Shown: one piece after another, positions 1-7,659 of the stretch | Layout of the letters: every line of letters starts with the position of its first letter | Numbering within the stretch: the stretch's first letter is position 1 | NCBI RefSeq assembly: GCF_024753215.1 | Contig: NZ_JANUGV010000009.1 | Coordinates: 1 to 64,000 of the forward strand | Reading direction: 5' to 3' | Length of the DNA stretch: 64,000 nucleotides | DNA from: Massilia solisilvae | GTDB lineage: Bacteria > Pseudomonadota > Gammaproteobacteria > Burkholderiales > Burkholderiaceae_D | The notes under the pieces: model-generated | What the model was told of the DNA's origin: nothing | Databases searched by the model: none | Seen by the model: only the letters and a program-made list of their open reading frames with translations | Position numbers and translations under genes: made by a program

Positions 1-23
1 GGGACGCTCTGGCGTCCCTTTTT
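1..23 (+). terminator. Intrinsic terminator at the window edge
   Basis: A 7-bp stem (GGGACGC / GCGTCCC) with a TCTG loop is followed directly by five T residues. The T-tract orientation fits a plus-strand gene ending just outside the window. It may also serve the minus-strand gene ending at 37 if an A-rich tract lies beyond position 1, which cannot be seen. Confidence 0.75.
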
Positions 24-36
24 CTTGCGAACTCGC

Positions 37-306
37 CTATTTTGTATGAGTGGCGATGAAATAAGTCGCGCTCACCAGCACTGTTCCAAAGCCCGCGACA
101 AACGTAAGAATTTTCCATGTCTGCGCATTCATTTCGCGCAGTACCGCGCCGATTTCTCGATGCAGGTCTTCTTTCGTGACGGAATTTGAGCGAATAACCG
201 CCACATCTCGCTCAAGCACCGCGAGTCGTTGCTCAACCTTGTCCAGCCGCTCTTCCATGCGACCATCTTCTGGCTGACCATCGTTGGTGTCAAGCGAACG
301 GCCCAT
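37..306 (-). CDS. Small coiled-coil protein with C-terminal membrane anchor
   Basis: This 89-residue protein has a hydrophilic, heptad-like N-terminal part (about residues 16-60, with MEERLDKVEQRLAVLERDV). One hydrophobic segment (about 63-83) and a short tail follow. The architecture resembles XhlA/holin-associated or other small coiled-coil membrane proteins, but no family can be assigned with certainty. The ATG lies 9 bp after the dsbD stop codon, so the two genes are probably co-transcribed. No phage genes are nearby, so a phage origin is not supported. Function unknown. Confidence 0.7.
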   Translation of the reverse strand: MGRSLDTNDGQPEDGRMEERLDKVEQRLAVLERDVAVIRSNSVTKEDLHREIGAVLREMNAQTWKILTFVAGFGTVLVSATYFIATHTK

Positions 307-315
307 ATCGTCCTC

Positions 316-2178
316 TTAGTTCAGTTTTTGTAGCGACCTCAGGAATTTGTTGGCGTCCTGGTAGCCGATGACGCGACTGTCGGCGATTTCCTTGCCGTTG
401 TGGTCGAACAGGATGATGCCCGGCGGTCCGAACAGGGCAAAGCGCTTGAGCAGGGCCTTGTCGGCATCGTCGTTGGCGGTGACGTCGGCCTGCAGCAGGA
501 TGGTGTTGGCGAGCTTTTCCTTCACGCGCGCATCGGGGAAGGTCAGGCGCTCCATCTCCTTGCACGACACGCACCAGTCGGCGTAAAAATCCAGCATCAC
601 GGTCTTGCCGCCGGTGTTGGCAAGGATGGCGTCGAGCTGGTCCACGGACTTGACGCGCTGAAAGACCAGGTGCTGCACCTGGCTGCCGCGCAGCTCCGCC
701 AGCGGATCGAGCGCATCGCGCCCGCCGCTGGCCACGCCAACGACCTGCATCGCGCCCGGCACCGCGAACACCAGACCTGCCGCCATGCTGGCCCAGTTGC
801 CCTTGCGACGCAGCAGCCAGGAGCCGTAGCCGAGCAGCAGCGTGGCCCACAGCAGCATTTGCGCCACGGCCGGCAGCAGCGGCGTCACCATCCACAGCGC
901 CATCGCGAGCATCAGCACGCCGAAGAAGATCTTGACCGACTCCATCCACATGCCGGCGCGCGGCAGCAGCGAGCCGGCCGAGACGCCGACCAGGATGAGC
1001 GGAATGCTCATGCCGATCGCCATCGAGAACAGCGCGGCGCCGCCGATCAGCACGTCGCGGGTCTGGCTGATGTACACCAGCGCGCCGGCCAGCGGCGCGG
1101 CCACGCACGGGCCGACGATCAGCGCGGAGATGGCGCCCATCGCGAACACGCCGGCCAGCTTGCCGGACTTCTGGCGCCCGGAGGCGCCCGCCAGCCGGGT
1201 CTGCAGCGCGGCGGGCATCTGCAGTTCGTAAAAACCGAACATGGACATCGCCATCGCGACCATCAGCAGGGCAAAGCCACCCAGCACCCACGGGTTCTGC
1301 AGCGCGGCCGACAAGCCCTCGCCGACCAGGCCGGCCGCCACGCCCAGCAGCGTGTACACGATCGCCATGCCCAGCGAATACGACAGCGACAGGACGAAGC
1401 CGCGCGCCTTGCGCATTTGGCCGCCCTCGCCCACGATGATCGACGACAAGATCGGCACCATCGGCAGCACGCACGGTGTGAACGCCAGGCCCAGGCCAAG
1501 CAGGATGAAGGCCGGGACAATCGCGAGCATGCGACCACCCTGCAGGATCGAGGAAATCCCCGACAGCTCGGACTGTGTCGGCGCCGCGGCTGGCGCGGCT
1601 GCCTGCGCGAGCGCCGCGGAAGGCGCGGGCGCGCTCGCCTGGGGCGCGGCCGATGCCGGCGCTGTGCCGCCGGTGCTGTCATTGGCGCTACCGGGTGCCG
1701 TGGGCGCGGTCTGCAGCGCTGCCGCGCCCGCACCGCCGCCGGCCACCAGTTGCGCACTCGCCTCCTGCGGCGGATAGCACAGCCCCTTGTCGGCGCAGCC
1801 CTGGCCGGTGACGGTCAGGGTGAACGGCCTATTGCCCTCGACCGGAATGCGGATTGTCACGCCGTGGTGATAGGTTTCGACATCCTTGCCGAAGTTCTCG
1901 TCGAAGTGGACCTTGCCCGCCGGGATTTGCGGCGCACCGAGCGTGGCCCCTTGCGCCTTGAAGCTGAAGCGCTCGCGGTACATGTAGTAGCCGTCCGCGA
2001 TGACATAGCTGACCACCGCCGTCTTCGGGCCGTCCATGCGGGCCGAGAACTTGAAGGCAACCTGGGGATCGAGGAAGTCGTCGTCAGCGCGCGCGCCCGC
2101 GGCGAGCACCAGCCCGGCAAGCAGCAGGAACACGCCGGCAAGCCAGCGAAAGGCGGAATGGGACATGGATCGTGACAT
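316..2178 (-). CDS. dsbD: Thiol:disulfide interchange protein DsbD
   Basis: The 620-residue inner-membrane protein passes electrons from cytoplasmic thioredoxin to periplasmic thiol partners such as DsbC and cytochrome c maturation factors. All three modules are visible. An N-terminal periplasmic domain follows the signal peptide and has the pair in GCADKGLCYPP. The multi-helix core carries FTPCVLPMVP and IVGPCVAAPL. The C-terminal thioredoxin domain carries WCVSCKE. An Ala/Pro/Ser-rich linker joins the first domain to the membrane core. The start at 2178 is chosen because it is preceded by AGGA at good spacing and opens directly into the signal peptide. A longer frame from 2250 would add 24 unlikely residues. 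Confidence 0.96.
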   Translation of the reverse strand: MSRSMSHSAFRWLAGVFLLLAGLVLAAGARADDDFLDPQVAFKFSARMDGPKTAVVSYVIADGYYMYRERFSFKAQGATLGAPQIPAGKVHFDENFGKDVETYHHGVTIRIPVEGNRPFTLTVTGQGCADKGLCYPPQEASAQLVAGGGAGAAALQTAPTAPGSANDSTGGTAPASAAPQASAPAPSAALAQAAAPAAAPTQSELSGISSILQGGRMLAIVPAFILLGLGLAFTPCVLPMVPILSSIIVGEGGQMRKARGFVLSLSYSLGMAIVYTLLGVAAGLVGEGLSAALQNPWVLGGFALLMVAMAMSMFGFYELQMPAALQTRLAGASGRQKSGKLAGVFAMGAISALIVGPCVAAPLAGALVYISQTRDVLIGGAALFSMAIGMSIPLILVGVSAGSLLPRAGMWMESVKIFFGVLMLAMALWMVTPLLPAVAQMLLWATLLLGYGSWLLRRKGNWASMAAGLVFAVPGAMQVVGVASGGRDALDPLAELRGSQVQHLVFQRVKSVDQLDAILANTGGKTVMLDFYADWCVSCKEMERLTFPDARVKEKLANTILLQADVTANDDADKALLKRFALFGPPGIILFDHNGKEIADSRVIGYQDANKFLRSLQKLN

Positions 2179-2251
2179 GGCTTCCTGGGAAGTTGTACTG
2201 CCTAATAGAATCTTACACCGACGGCGGCGAGCCGGGTTAGGGACCGCCATG

Positions 2252-2302
2252 CCTGACTGTAGAGCAATAGAATTAAGCGAGCATTAGAACGAAGCAGTCA
2301 GG
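2252..2302. repeat. Inverted repeat upstream of dsbD
   Basis: CCTGACTG at 2252-2259 is mirrored by CAGTCAGG at 2295-2302, with 35 bp of relatively AT-rich DNA between. It lies 70-125 bp upstream of the dsbD start, in the 230-bp gap between dsbD and rplQ. It could be a leader stem or an operator. No convincing -35/-10 pair was found here. Confidence 0.4.
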
Positions 2303-2361
2303 GCGCAAAAAACATCCGGGCGGGAATGCGCGTGTTCTTTTGACAGCAAATGCTTGGCGCG

Positions 2362-2393
2362 AAAAAAAACCAGGCACAAAGGCCTGGTTTTTT
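2362..2393 (-). terminator. Bidirectional terminator after rplQ
   Basis: The stem CCAGGC (2370-2375) / GCCTGG (2382-2387) is flanked by eight A on the left and six T on the right. It reads as a strong intrinsic terminator in both directions. In the minus direction it closes the long ribosomal-protein cluster just after rplQ. Confidence 0.9.
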
Positions 2394-2408
2394 CAGAGCG
2401 TTGAGCAA

Positions 2409-2804
2409 TTACTCAGCGGTCGGTGCTTCTTCGGCAGTGGTGACTTCCGGACGATCGACCAGCTCGACGAAGGCCATCGGAGCGTTGTCGCCGACGCGGA
2501 AACCCATCTTCAGGATGCGCAGGTAGCCGCCGTTGCGGGTCGCGTAGCGCGGGCCCAGTTCGGCGAACAGCTTTTGCACCATTTCGCGGTCGCGCAGGCG
2601 CGAGAACGCCAGGCGCTTGTTGGCCAGGGTGTCGGTCTTGCCCAGGGTCAGGATCGGCTCGACGACGCGGCGCAGTTCCTTGGCTTTCGGCAGCGTGGTC
2701 TTGATGGCTTCATGACGCAGCAGCGAGACGGTCATGTTGCGCAGCATGGCCAGGCGGTGGGACGAGGTACGGTTCAGCTTACGGAGGCCGTGACGGTGAC
2801 GCAT
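2409..2804 (-). CDS. rplQ: 50S ribosomal protein L17
   Basis: This 131-residue protein opens with MRHRHGLRKLNRTSSHR and contains LRRVVEPILTLGK, both typical of bacterial L17. Its length is close to the family norm, with an acidic Glu/Ala-rich C-terminal tail. L17 binds 23S rRNA near the peptide exit tunnel. It is the last gene of the alpha cluster and is followed by a terminator. An unusual 220-bp structured spacer separates it from rpoA. Confidence 0.98.
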   Translation of the reverse strand: MRHRHGLRKLNRTSSHRLAMLRNMTVSLLRHEAIKTTLPKAKELRRVVEPILTLGKTDTLANKRLAFSRLRDREMVQKLFAELGPRYATRNGGYLRILKMGFRVGDNAPMAFVELVDRPEVTTAEEAPTAE

Positions 2805-2952
2805 GGTACTTCCTTTCGAGTGTTTACATTCCAGTTCTTCGATCGATTTTATGCAAGTCGCATAAGCTCGCGGACCGGTTTTATGGGTTTAAACTCCCCG
2901 CGCACCATTGCGCGGGCAGGTACTGCATTTACTTCTTTTGGCGGTTTTTCCT

Positions 2953-2986
2953 CCAAAAAGGATCTGGCTCCGCCAGTCCTTTTTGG
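2953..2986 (-). other. Long hairpin in rpoA-rplQ spacer (hairpin A)
   Basis: CCAAAAAGGA plus CTGGC pairs with GCCAG plus TCCTTTTTGG, interrupted by a single bulged base, giving about 15 bp around a 3-base loop. No gene covers it. On the minus transcript it lies between rpoA and the rplQ start, about 150 nt upstream of rplQ. It may be a processing, stability or attenuation structure. Confidence 0.65.
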
Positions 2987-2994
2987 CTAAACCC

Positions 2995-3022
2995 AACCGA
3001 AAGTAGGGGTGTACTTTCGGTT
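2995..3022 (-). other. Hairpin directly after rpoA stop (hairpin B)
   Basis: A perfect 11-bp stem (AACCGAAAGTA / TACTTTCGGTT) encloses a 6-base loop and starts two bases after the rpoA stop codon on the minus transcript. It lacks a following T-run, so it looks more like an mRNA 3'-end stabiliser or partial terminator than a full terminator. Confidence 0.65.
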
Positions 3023-3024
3023 GA

Positions 3025-4002
3025 TTATTTTTCGAGCCCAGCCGGCGGCCAGTTCTCGAGTTTCATGCCGAGGGTCAGGCCGCGCGAAGCGAGCACTTCC
3101 TTGATTTCGTTGAGCGACTTGCGGCCCAGGTTCGGGGTCTTGAGCAGCTCGTTTTCCGAACGCTGGATCAGGTCGCCGATGTAGTAGATGTTCTCGGCCT
3201 TCAGGCAGTTGGCCGAACGCACCGTCAGTTCCAGGTCGTCGACCGGACGCAGCAGGATCGGATCGACCAGCGGCGCGCGCGACGGGGCTTCCGCGGCGGC
3301 TTCGGTACCTTCCAGGGCGGCGAACACGTTCAGCTGGTCCACCAGCACGCGGGCCGACTGGCGGATCGCCTCTTCCGGGGTGATGACGCCGTTGGTCTCG
3401 ATGTTGATGATCAGCTTGTCCAGGTCGGTACGCTGCTCGACGCGAGCCGATTCCACGGCGTACGACACGCGGCGCACCGGCGAGAACGAGGCGTCCAGGA
3501 TGATGCGGCCGATGGTCTTGTTGGTGTCTTCCGACAGGCGGCGCACGTTGCCCGGCACATAGCCGCGGCCCTTTTCGACCTTGATCTGCATGTCGAGCTT
3601 GCCGCCGGCGGTCAGGTGGGCGATCACGTGATCCGGGTTGATCAGTTCCACATCATGCGGCAGGTCGATGTCCGATGCCAGCACGGGGCCTTCGCCTTCC
3701 TTCTTCAGGCTCAGGGTGACGGAGTCGCGGTTGTGCACCTTGAACACCACGCCCTTCAGGTTCAGCAGCAGGTCAACCACGTCTTCCTGCACGCCGTCGA
3801 GCGACGAGTACTCGTGCACGACGCCGGCGATCGTCACTTCGGTCGGCGCGTAGCCGATCATCGACGACAGCAGCACGCGGCGCAGCGCGTTGCCCAGCGT
3901 GTGGCCATAACCACGTTCGAACGGCTCCATCACGACTTTGGCGTGGCCGGGGCCGATGGCTTCTACATCGATGATACGTGGCTTCAACAAACTATTTTGC
4001 AT
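3025..4002 (-). CDS. rpoA: DNA-directed RNA polymerase subunit alpha
   Basis: The 325-residue alpha subunit nucleates RNA polymerase assembly and contacts UP elements and activators. The N-terminal dimerisation domain contains GYGHTLGNALRRVLLSSM. A linker leads to the C-terminal domain with LRPVDDLELTVRSANCLK and the LGRKSLNEIKEVL helix. Length and both domains are normal. It lies in the alpha cluster between rpsD and rplQ. Both flanking gaps exceed 200 bp and contain hairpins, so its level may be tuned separately from its neighbours. Confidence 0.99.
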   Translation of the reverse strand: MQNSLLKPRIIDVEAIGPGHAKVVMEPFERGYGHTLGNALRRVLLSSMIGYAPTEVTIAGVVHEYSSLDGVQEDVVDLLLNLKGVVFKVHNRDSVTLSLKKEGEGPVLASDIDLPHDVELINPDHVIAHLTAGGKLDMQIKVEKGRGYVPGNVRRLSEDTNKTIGRIILDASFSPVRRVSYAVESARVEQRTDLDKLIINIETNGVITPEEAIRQSARVLVDQLNVFAALEGTEAAAEAPSRAPLVDPILLRPVDDLELTVRSANCLKAENIYYIGDLIQRSENELLKTPNLGRKSLNEIKEVLASRGLTLGMKLENWPPAGLEK

Positions 4003-4062
4003 GAAATGTCCTTTTCAATACCCTCGGCTCGTTACACCGATAAGGCTGATGGCATTAAAGTG

Positions 4063-4085
4063 AAAAGCCTGCTTCGAAAGCAGGC
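4063..4085 (-). terminator. Terminator-like hairpin between rpsD and rpoA
   Basis: On the minus transcript, GCCTGCTT and AAGCAGGC form an 8-bp stem with a 3-base loop, followed by four U. It lies about 60 nt upstream of the rpoA start. The U-run is short, so partial termination or attenuation is more likely than a full stop. Confidence 0.5.
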
Positions 4086-4106
4086 GGTGCTACTAGCTAC
4101 TCTGGT

Positions 4107-4196
4107 GTCGTCCCGGCGGAAGGCTCGGCGCCCCCGCCGTGACCCATGCGGCGGCTTAGCCAGCTCAGCATGGATCCCGGCCTGCGCCGGGACGAC
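4107..4196. repeat. REP/MITE-like palindromic element between rpsD and rpoA
   Basis: The outer ends are exact inverted repeats, GTCGTCCCGG (4107-4116) and CCGGGACGAC (4187-4196). The right half contains an inner hairpin TCCCGGC-CTGC-GCCGGGA (4175-4192). The GGATCCCGGCCTGCGCCGGG core is of a type widely dispersed in proteobacterial intergenic regions. Only one copy is present in this window, so dispersal in this genome is an inference. Confidence 0.6.
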
Positions 4197-4225
4197 TTCG
4201 TCGCGGGGAGACCGCGACGAAGTCG
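4193..4225 (-). other. 14-bp hairpin abutting rpsD stop
   Basis: A perfect 14-bp stem (CGACTTCGTCGCGG / CCGCGACGAAGTCG) with a 5-base loop begins one base after the rpsD stop codon on the minus transcript. It overlaps the edge of the palindromic element at 4107-4196. There is no T-run. It probably stabilises or processes the message. Confidence 0.6.
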
Positions 4226-4226
4226 A

Positions 4227-4850
4227 TTAACGCGAGTACAGTTCGACGATCAGGGCTTCGTTGACGTCGGCAGCGATTTCGTTACGCTCCGGGAACGACT
4301 TGAAGGTGCCTTCCATCTTCTTGGCATCGACCGAGACCCAGCTCGGGAAGCCGACCTGCTCGGCCAGCGACAGCGCCTCGACGATACGGGTCTGCTTCTT
4401 GGCCTTTTCGCGCACGGCGACCACGTCGCCAGCCTTGACCGAGTACGAAGCGATGTTCACGACGTTGCCGTTCACGGTGAAGGCTTTGTGGCTGACCAGC
4501 TGGCGCGCTTCGGCGCGGGTCGAGCCGAAGCCCATGCGGTAGGCGACGTTGTCCAGGCGAGCTTCCAGCAGCTTGAGCAGGGTCTCACCGGTGTTGCCCT
4601 TGCGGCGGGCTGCTTCTGCGAAGTAGCGGCGGAACTGGCGCTCGAGCACGCCGTAGATGCGCTTGACTTTCTGCTTTTCGCGCAGCTGGTTGCCGTAGTC
4701 CGAGGTACGGGCGCCCGACTTGACGCCGTGCTGGCCCGGCTTGACGTCCAGTTTGCACTTGGAGTCGAGCGAGCGGCGTGCGCTCTTCAGGAACAGGTCG
4801 GTGCCTTCACGGCGTGCCAGTTTTGCTTTTGGTCCGATATAACGTGCCAC
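4227..4850 (-). CDS. rpsD: 30S ribosomal protein S4
   Basis: This 207-residue primary 16S rRNA binder starts MARYIGPKAKLARREGTDLF. It has an S4 RNA-binding domain (about residues 97-160, with LDNVAYRMGFGSTRAEARQL) and the usual C-terminal ELYSR end. In E. coli S4 also represses the alpha operon. The gene lies in the alpha cluster, but a 265-bp gap to rpsK contains a possible internal promoter. Confidence 0.99.
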   Translation of the reverse strand: MARYIGPKAKLARREGTDLFLKSARRSLDSKCKLDVKPGQHGVKSGARTSDYGNQLREKQKVKRIYGVLERQFRRYFAEAARRKGNTGETLLKLLEARLDNVAYRMGFGSTRAEARQLVSHKAFTVNGNVVNIASYSVKAGDVVAVREKAKKQTRIVEALSLAEQVGFPSWVSVDAKKMEGTFKSFPERNEIAADVNEALIVELYSR

Positions 4851-4988
4851 GTTAGATACCTTTATAAATTAAAAATCACGCCCCAGAAGGTCCCGAGGAC
4901 TCAACAGGCGCTAGTCCAGTTCTTCGATGAGACCGGACGTGGCTGACAATACCACCCGCGACAGGGCCGCAGGCGACAATAGCCGGGC

Positions 4989-5017
4989 AGTATAACCCAT
5001 TTTCCAGGGCACTGCAC
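4989..5017 (-). promoter_or_regulatory. Possible internal promoter upstream of rpsD
   Basis: On the minus strand a good -10 TATACT (4989-4994) lies 17 bp from a weak -35 GTGCAG (5012-5017). It sits inside the 265-bp rpsK-rpsD gap, about 140 bp before the rpsD start. Two small hairpins (5043-5057 and 5059-5074) lie just upstream. It would let rpsD, rpoA and rplQ be transcribed apart from the spc genes. Confidence 0.4.
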
Positions 5018-5115
5018 CGGCGATCTCTCACACACAACGGTTTCGGCTTTGAGCCGATGCATCGCAGGCGATGCGCGGCGCGAGTGCAACAACACCCGGC
5101 GCCGGCAAGGCCGGC

Positions 5116-5520
5116 TTAGATGCGGCGACGCTTCGGCGGACGGCAGCCGTTGTGCGGCACCGGGGTCACGTCCTGGATCTCGGTGATCTTGATGCCGAGG
5201 TTGTTCAGTGCGCGCACAGCCGACTCGCGGCCCGGGCCCGGGCCCTTGATGCGCACTTCCAGGTTCTTCACGCCCTGCTCCTGGGCCACCTTGCCGGCAG
5301 CTTCAGCAGCGACCTGCGCGGCGAACGGGGTCGATTTGCGCGAGCCCTTGAAGCCTGCGCCACCCGAGGTCGCCCACGACAGGGCGTTGCCCTGGCGGTC
5401 GGTGATGGTGATGATGGTGTTGTTGAACGAAGCGTGGACGTGGGCGATGCCCTCAGCCACGTTTTTCTTCACTTTCTTGCGTACGCGAGCTGCTGCTGCG
5501 CTGCTTTGTTGCTTGGCCAT
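5116..5520 (-). CDS. rpsK: 30S ribosomal protein S11
   Basis: The 134-residue S11 has a lysine/alanine-rich N-terminus, the core VHASFNNTIITITDRQGN, and the conserved basic C-terminal end NGCRPPKRRRI. It forms the platform of the small subunit with S18 and S6. It is 14 bp downstream of rpsM. A GCCGGC-CTT-GCCGGC hairpin follows its stop codon. Confidence 0.99.
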   Translation of the reverse strand: MAKQQSSAAAARVRKKVKKNVAEGIAHVHASFNNTIITITDRQGNALSWATSGGAGFKGSRKSTPFAAQVAAEAAGKVAQEQGVKNLEVRIKGPGPGRESAVRALNNLGIKITEIQDVTPVPHNGCRPPKRRRI

Positions 5521-5534
5521 GTCAGGTTCCTAGA

Positions 5535-5900
5535 TTATTTCTTGAGAGCTTGTGCTGCCTTGCGCGGGCCCTTGCGGGTACGAGCGTTGGTACGGGTACG
5601 CTGACCACGAACCGGCAGGCCCTTGCGGTGACGCATGCCACGGTAGCAGCCCAGGTCCATCAGGCGCTTGATGTTCATGGACAGTTCGCGGCGCAGGTCG
5701 CCTTCCACGACAAACTTCGCGATTTCGTCACGCAGCTTCTCGAGTTCGTTGTCGTCCAGGTCCTTGACCTTCTTGTCGGTCGCGACGCCAGCGGCAGCGC
5801 AGATCTTCTGCGAACGCGGACGGCCGATGCCGTAGATCTCGGTCAGGCCGATGACGGCGTGCTTATGGTTGGGGATGTTGACCCCTGCAATACGTGCCAT
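5535..5900 (-). CDS. rpsM: 30S ribosomal protein S13
   Basis: The 121-residue S13 starts MARIAGVNIPNHKHAVI and ends with the basic RTRTNARTRKGPRK tail that reaches the P-site tRNA. It sits in the small-subunit head and contacts L5 across the subunit interface. It is the first gene of the classical alpha group, immediately after rpmJ. Confidence 0.99.
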   Translation of the reverse strand: MARIAGVNIPNHKHAVIGLTEIYGIGRPRSQKICAAAGVATDKKVKDLDDNELEKLRDEIAKFVVEGDLRRELSMNIKRLMDLGCYRGMRHRKGLPVRGQRTRTNARTRKGPRKAAQALKK

Positions 5901-5917
5901 TCGTTATTTCCTCGAAA

Positions 5918-6031
5918 TTAACCTTGACGCTGCTTGTGACGCGGCTCCACGCAGATGACGCGGACCACACCCTTGCGCTTGATGATCTTGCAGTTGCGGC
6001 AGATGCGCTTAACTGAAGCGTTAACTTTCAT
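5918..6031 (-). CDS. rpmJ: 50S ribosomal protein L36 (zinc-binding form)
   Basis: Translating the minus strand from ATG at 6031 gives 37 residues beginning MKVNASVKRICRNCKIIKRK and ending RHKQRQG. Cys11, Cys14, Cys27 and His32 form the expected zinc ribbon, so this is the C+ type of L36. It lies between infA and rpsM, its normal place in betaproteobacteria. It is easily missed because of its size. Confidence 0.95.
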   Translation of the reverse strand: MKVNASVKRICRNCKIIKRKGVVRVICVEPRHKQRQG

Positions 6032-6066
6032 TTTGCACTCTCTTTCGGTTCGATTACTTGATTGTT

Positions 6067-6285
6067 TTACTTGGTGCGGAACACGATGCGGGCCCGCGAC
6101 AAATCGTACGGCGTCAACTCCACCGTCACCTTGTCGCCCGGGAGGATGCGGATGTAGTTCATCCGCATTTTACCCGAGATATGTCCCAGCACCACGTGGC
6201 CGTTTTCCAGCTTCACGCGAAATGTCGCGTTCGGGAGATTCTCCAGAATCTCCCCCTGCATTTGGATGACGTCGTCTTTTGCCAT
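6067..6285 (-). CDS. infA: Translation initiation factor IF-1
   Basis: This 72-residue OB-fold protein begins MAKDDVIQMQGEILENLPN and ends SRARIVFRTK, the standard IF-1 frame. IF-1 occupies the ribosomal A site during initiation. A GTG at 6297 would add four residues and overlap the secY stop (GTGA). The conserved MAKDD start at 6285 is preferred. It is coupled closely to secY. Confidence 0.96.
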   Translation of the reverse strand: MAKDDVIQMQGEILENLPNATFRVKLENGHVVLGHISGKMRMNYIRILPGDKVTVELTPYDLSRARIVFRTK

Positions 6286-6293
6286 TCGCTCTA

Positions 6294-7628
6294 TCACCGG
6301 GTCGGAAGACCACCCTTGAAGTTTGCCTTGCGCAGCAGCGATTCATATTGCTGCGACATCACATAGTTCTGAACCTGAGCCATGAAATCCATCGTCACCA
6401 CCACGATAATCAGGAGTGACGTGCCGCCAAAGTAGAAAGGCACTTTCCACTGGCTTTGCAGGAATTGTGGCACCAGGCACACCAGGGTGATGTACACCGC
6501 CCCCGCGAGGGTCAGGCGCATCAGGATCTTGTCGATGTAGCGCGCGGTCTGCTCGCCCGGGCGGATGCCCGGCACGAACGCACCGCTCTTCTTCAGGTTG
6601 TCCGCGGTTTCCCGGCTGTTGAACACCAGGGCGGTATAGAAGAAGCAGAAGAACACGATCGCCACCACATACAGCAGCATGTTGATCGGCTCGCCAGGGC
6701 TCAGCGACGCAGCCAGGTCCTTCAGGAACCCGATCACCGGGTTCGTGGTGTCCTTGCCGCGGGTGAACCAGTCGACGATCGTCGCCGGGAACAGGATGAT
6801 CGACGAGGCGAAGATCGGCGGAATCACGCCGGCCATGTTCAGCTTCAGGGGCAGGTGGCTGGTTTGGCCACCGTACACCTTGTTGCCGACCTGGCGTTTG
6901 GCGTAGTTCACGAGGATCTTGCGCTGGCCGCGCTCCACGAACACCACCGCGTAGGTCACCACGGCCACCAGGGCCACGATGAAGATCGCGGCGATCGAGC
7001 TGATCGAACCGTTCGACACCAGGGTAAACAGGCTACCCAGGGCGCTCGGCAAACCTGCCGCGATACCGGCGAAGATGATGATCGAAATGCCGTTTCCAAG
7101 GCCACGCTCGGTGATTTGCTCGCCCAGCCACATCAGGAACATCGTGCCCGTGAGCAGGGTCACGACGGTGACGAAGCGGAAGCCGAAGCCGGGGTCGAGC
7201 ACCAGGCCCTGCTGGGCCTCGAGCGCGACCGCGATGCCGAACGCCTGGAACAGCGCCAGTGCCACCGTGAAGTAACGGGTGTACTGGGTGATCTTCCGGC
7301 GTCCTGCCTCGCCTTCCTTCTTCAGCGCTTCCATCTGCGGCGAGACGATCGACACCAGCTGCATGATGATCGAAGCCGAAATGTAAGGCGTGATGCCAAG
7401 AGCGAACACGGCAAAGCGCGACATGGCGCCGCCCGAGAACATGTTGAACATGCCAAGGAGGCCGCCTTCGTTCTGCTTGAACAGAGCGGCAAGCCTTGCC
7501 GGGTCAATCCCGGGGACCGGGATGTGAGCTCCGATGCGGTACACGACCAACGCGCCAAGCAAGAACCACAGCCGGTTCCAGGGGAAGCCGGCTGCGGCGC
7601 TTTTACCAAGTTGTGTATTAGTCGCCAA
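6294..7628 (-). CDS. secY: Preprotein translocase subunit SecY
   Basis: The 444-residue channel subunit of the Sec translocon has ten predicted transmembrane segments. The conserved GITPYISASIIMQL follows the plug region, and ITERGLGNGISIIIFAGI lies mid-protein. It forms SecYEG in the inner membrane and exports the many signal-peptide proteins in this window. It lies in its usual spc position, after rplO. Confidence 0.99.
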   Translation of the reverse strand: MATNTQLGKSAAAGFPWNRLWFLLGALVVYRIGAHIPVPGIDPARLAALFKQNEGGLLGMFNMFSGGAMSRFAVFALGITPYISASIIMQLVSIVSPQMEALKKEGEAGRRKITQYTRYFTVALALFQAFGIAVALEAQQGLVLDPGFGFRFVTVVTLLTGTMFLMWLGEQITERGLGNGISIIIFAGIAAGLPSALGSLFTLVSNGSISSIAAIFIVALVAVVTYAVVFVERGQRKILVNYAKRQVGNKVYGGQTSHLPLKLNMAGVIPPIFASSIILFPATIVDWFTRGKDTTNPVIGFLKDLAASLSPGEPINMLLYVVAIVFFCFFYTALVFNSRETADNLKKSGAFVPGIRPGEQTARYIDKILMRLTLAGAVYITLVCLVPQFLQSQWKVPFYFGGTSLLIIVVVTMDFMAQVQNYVMSQQYESLLRKANFKGGLPTR

Positions 7629-7659
7629 TTTGTGCTCCGATCAGGCTGGTTAGTCGCAA

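Noticed and set aside
37..306. Small coiled-coil membrane protein as a prophage holin remnant
   Set aside because: No other phage-like gene is nearby, and the gene looks co-transcribed with dsbD.
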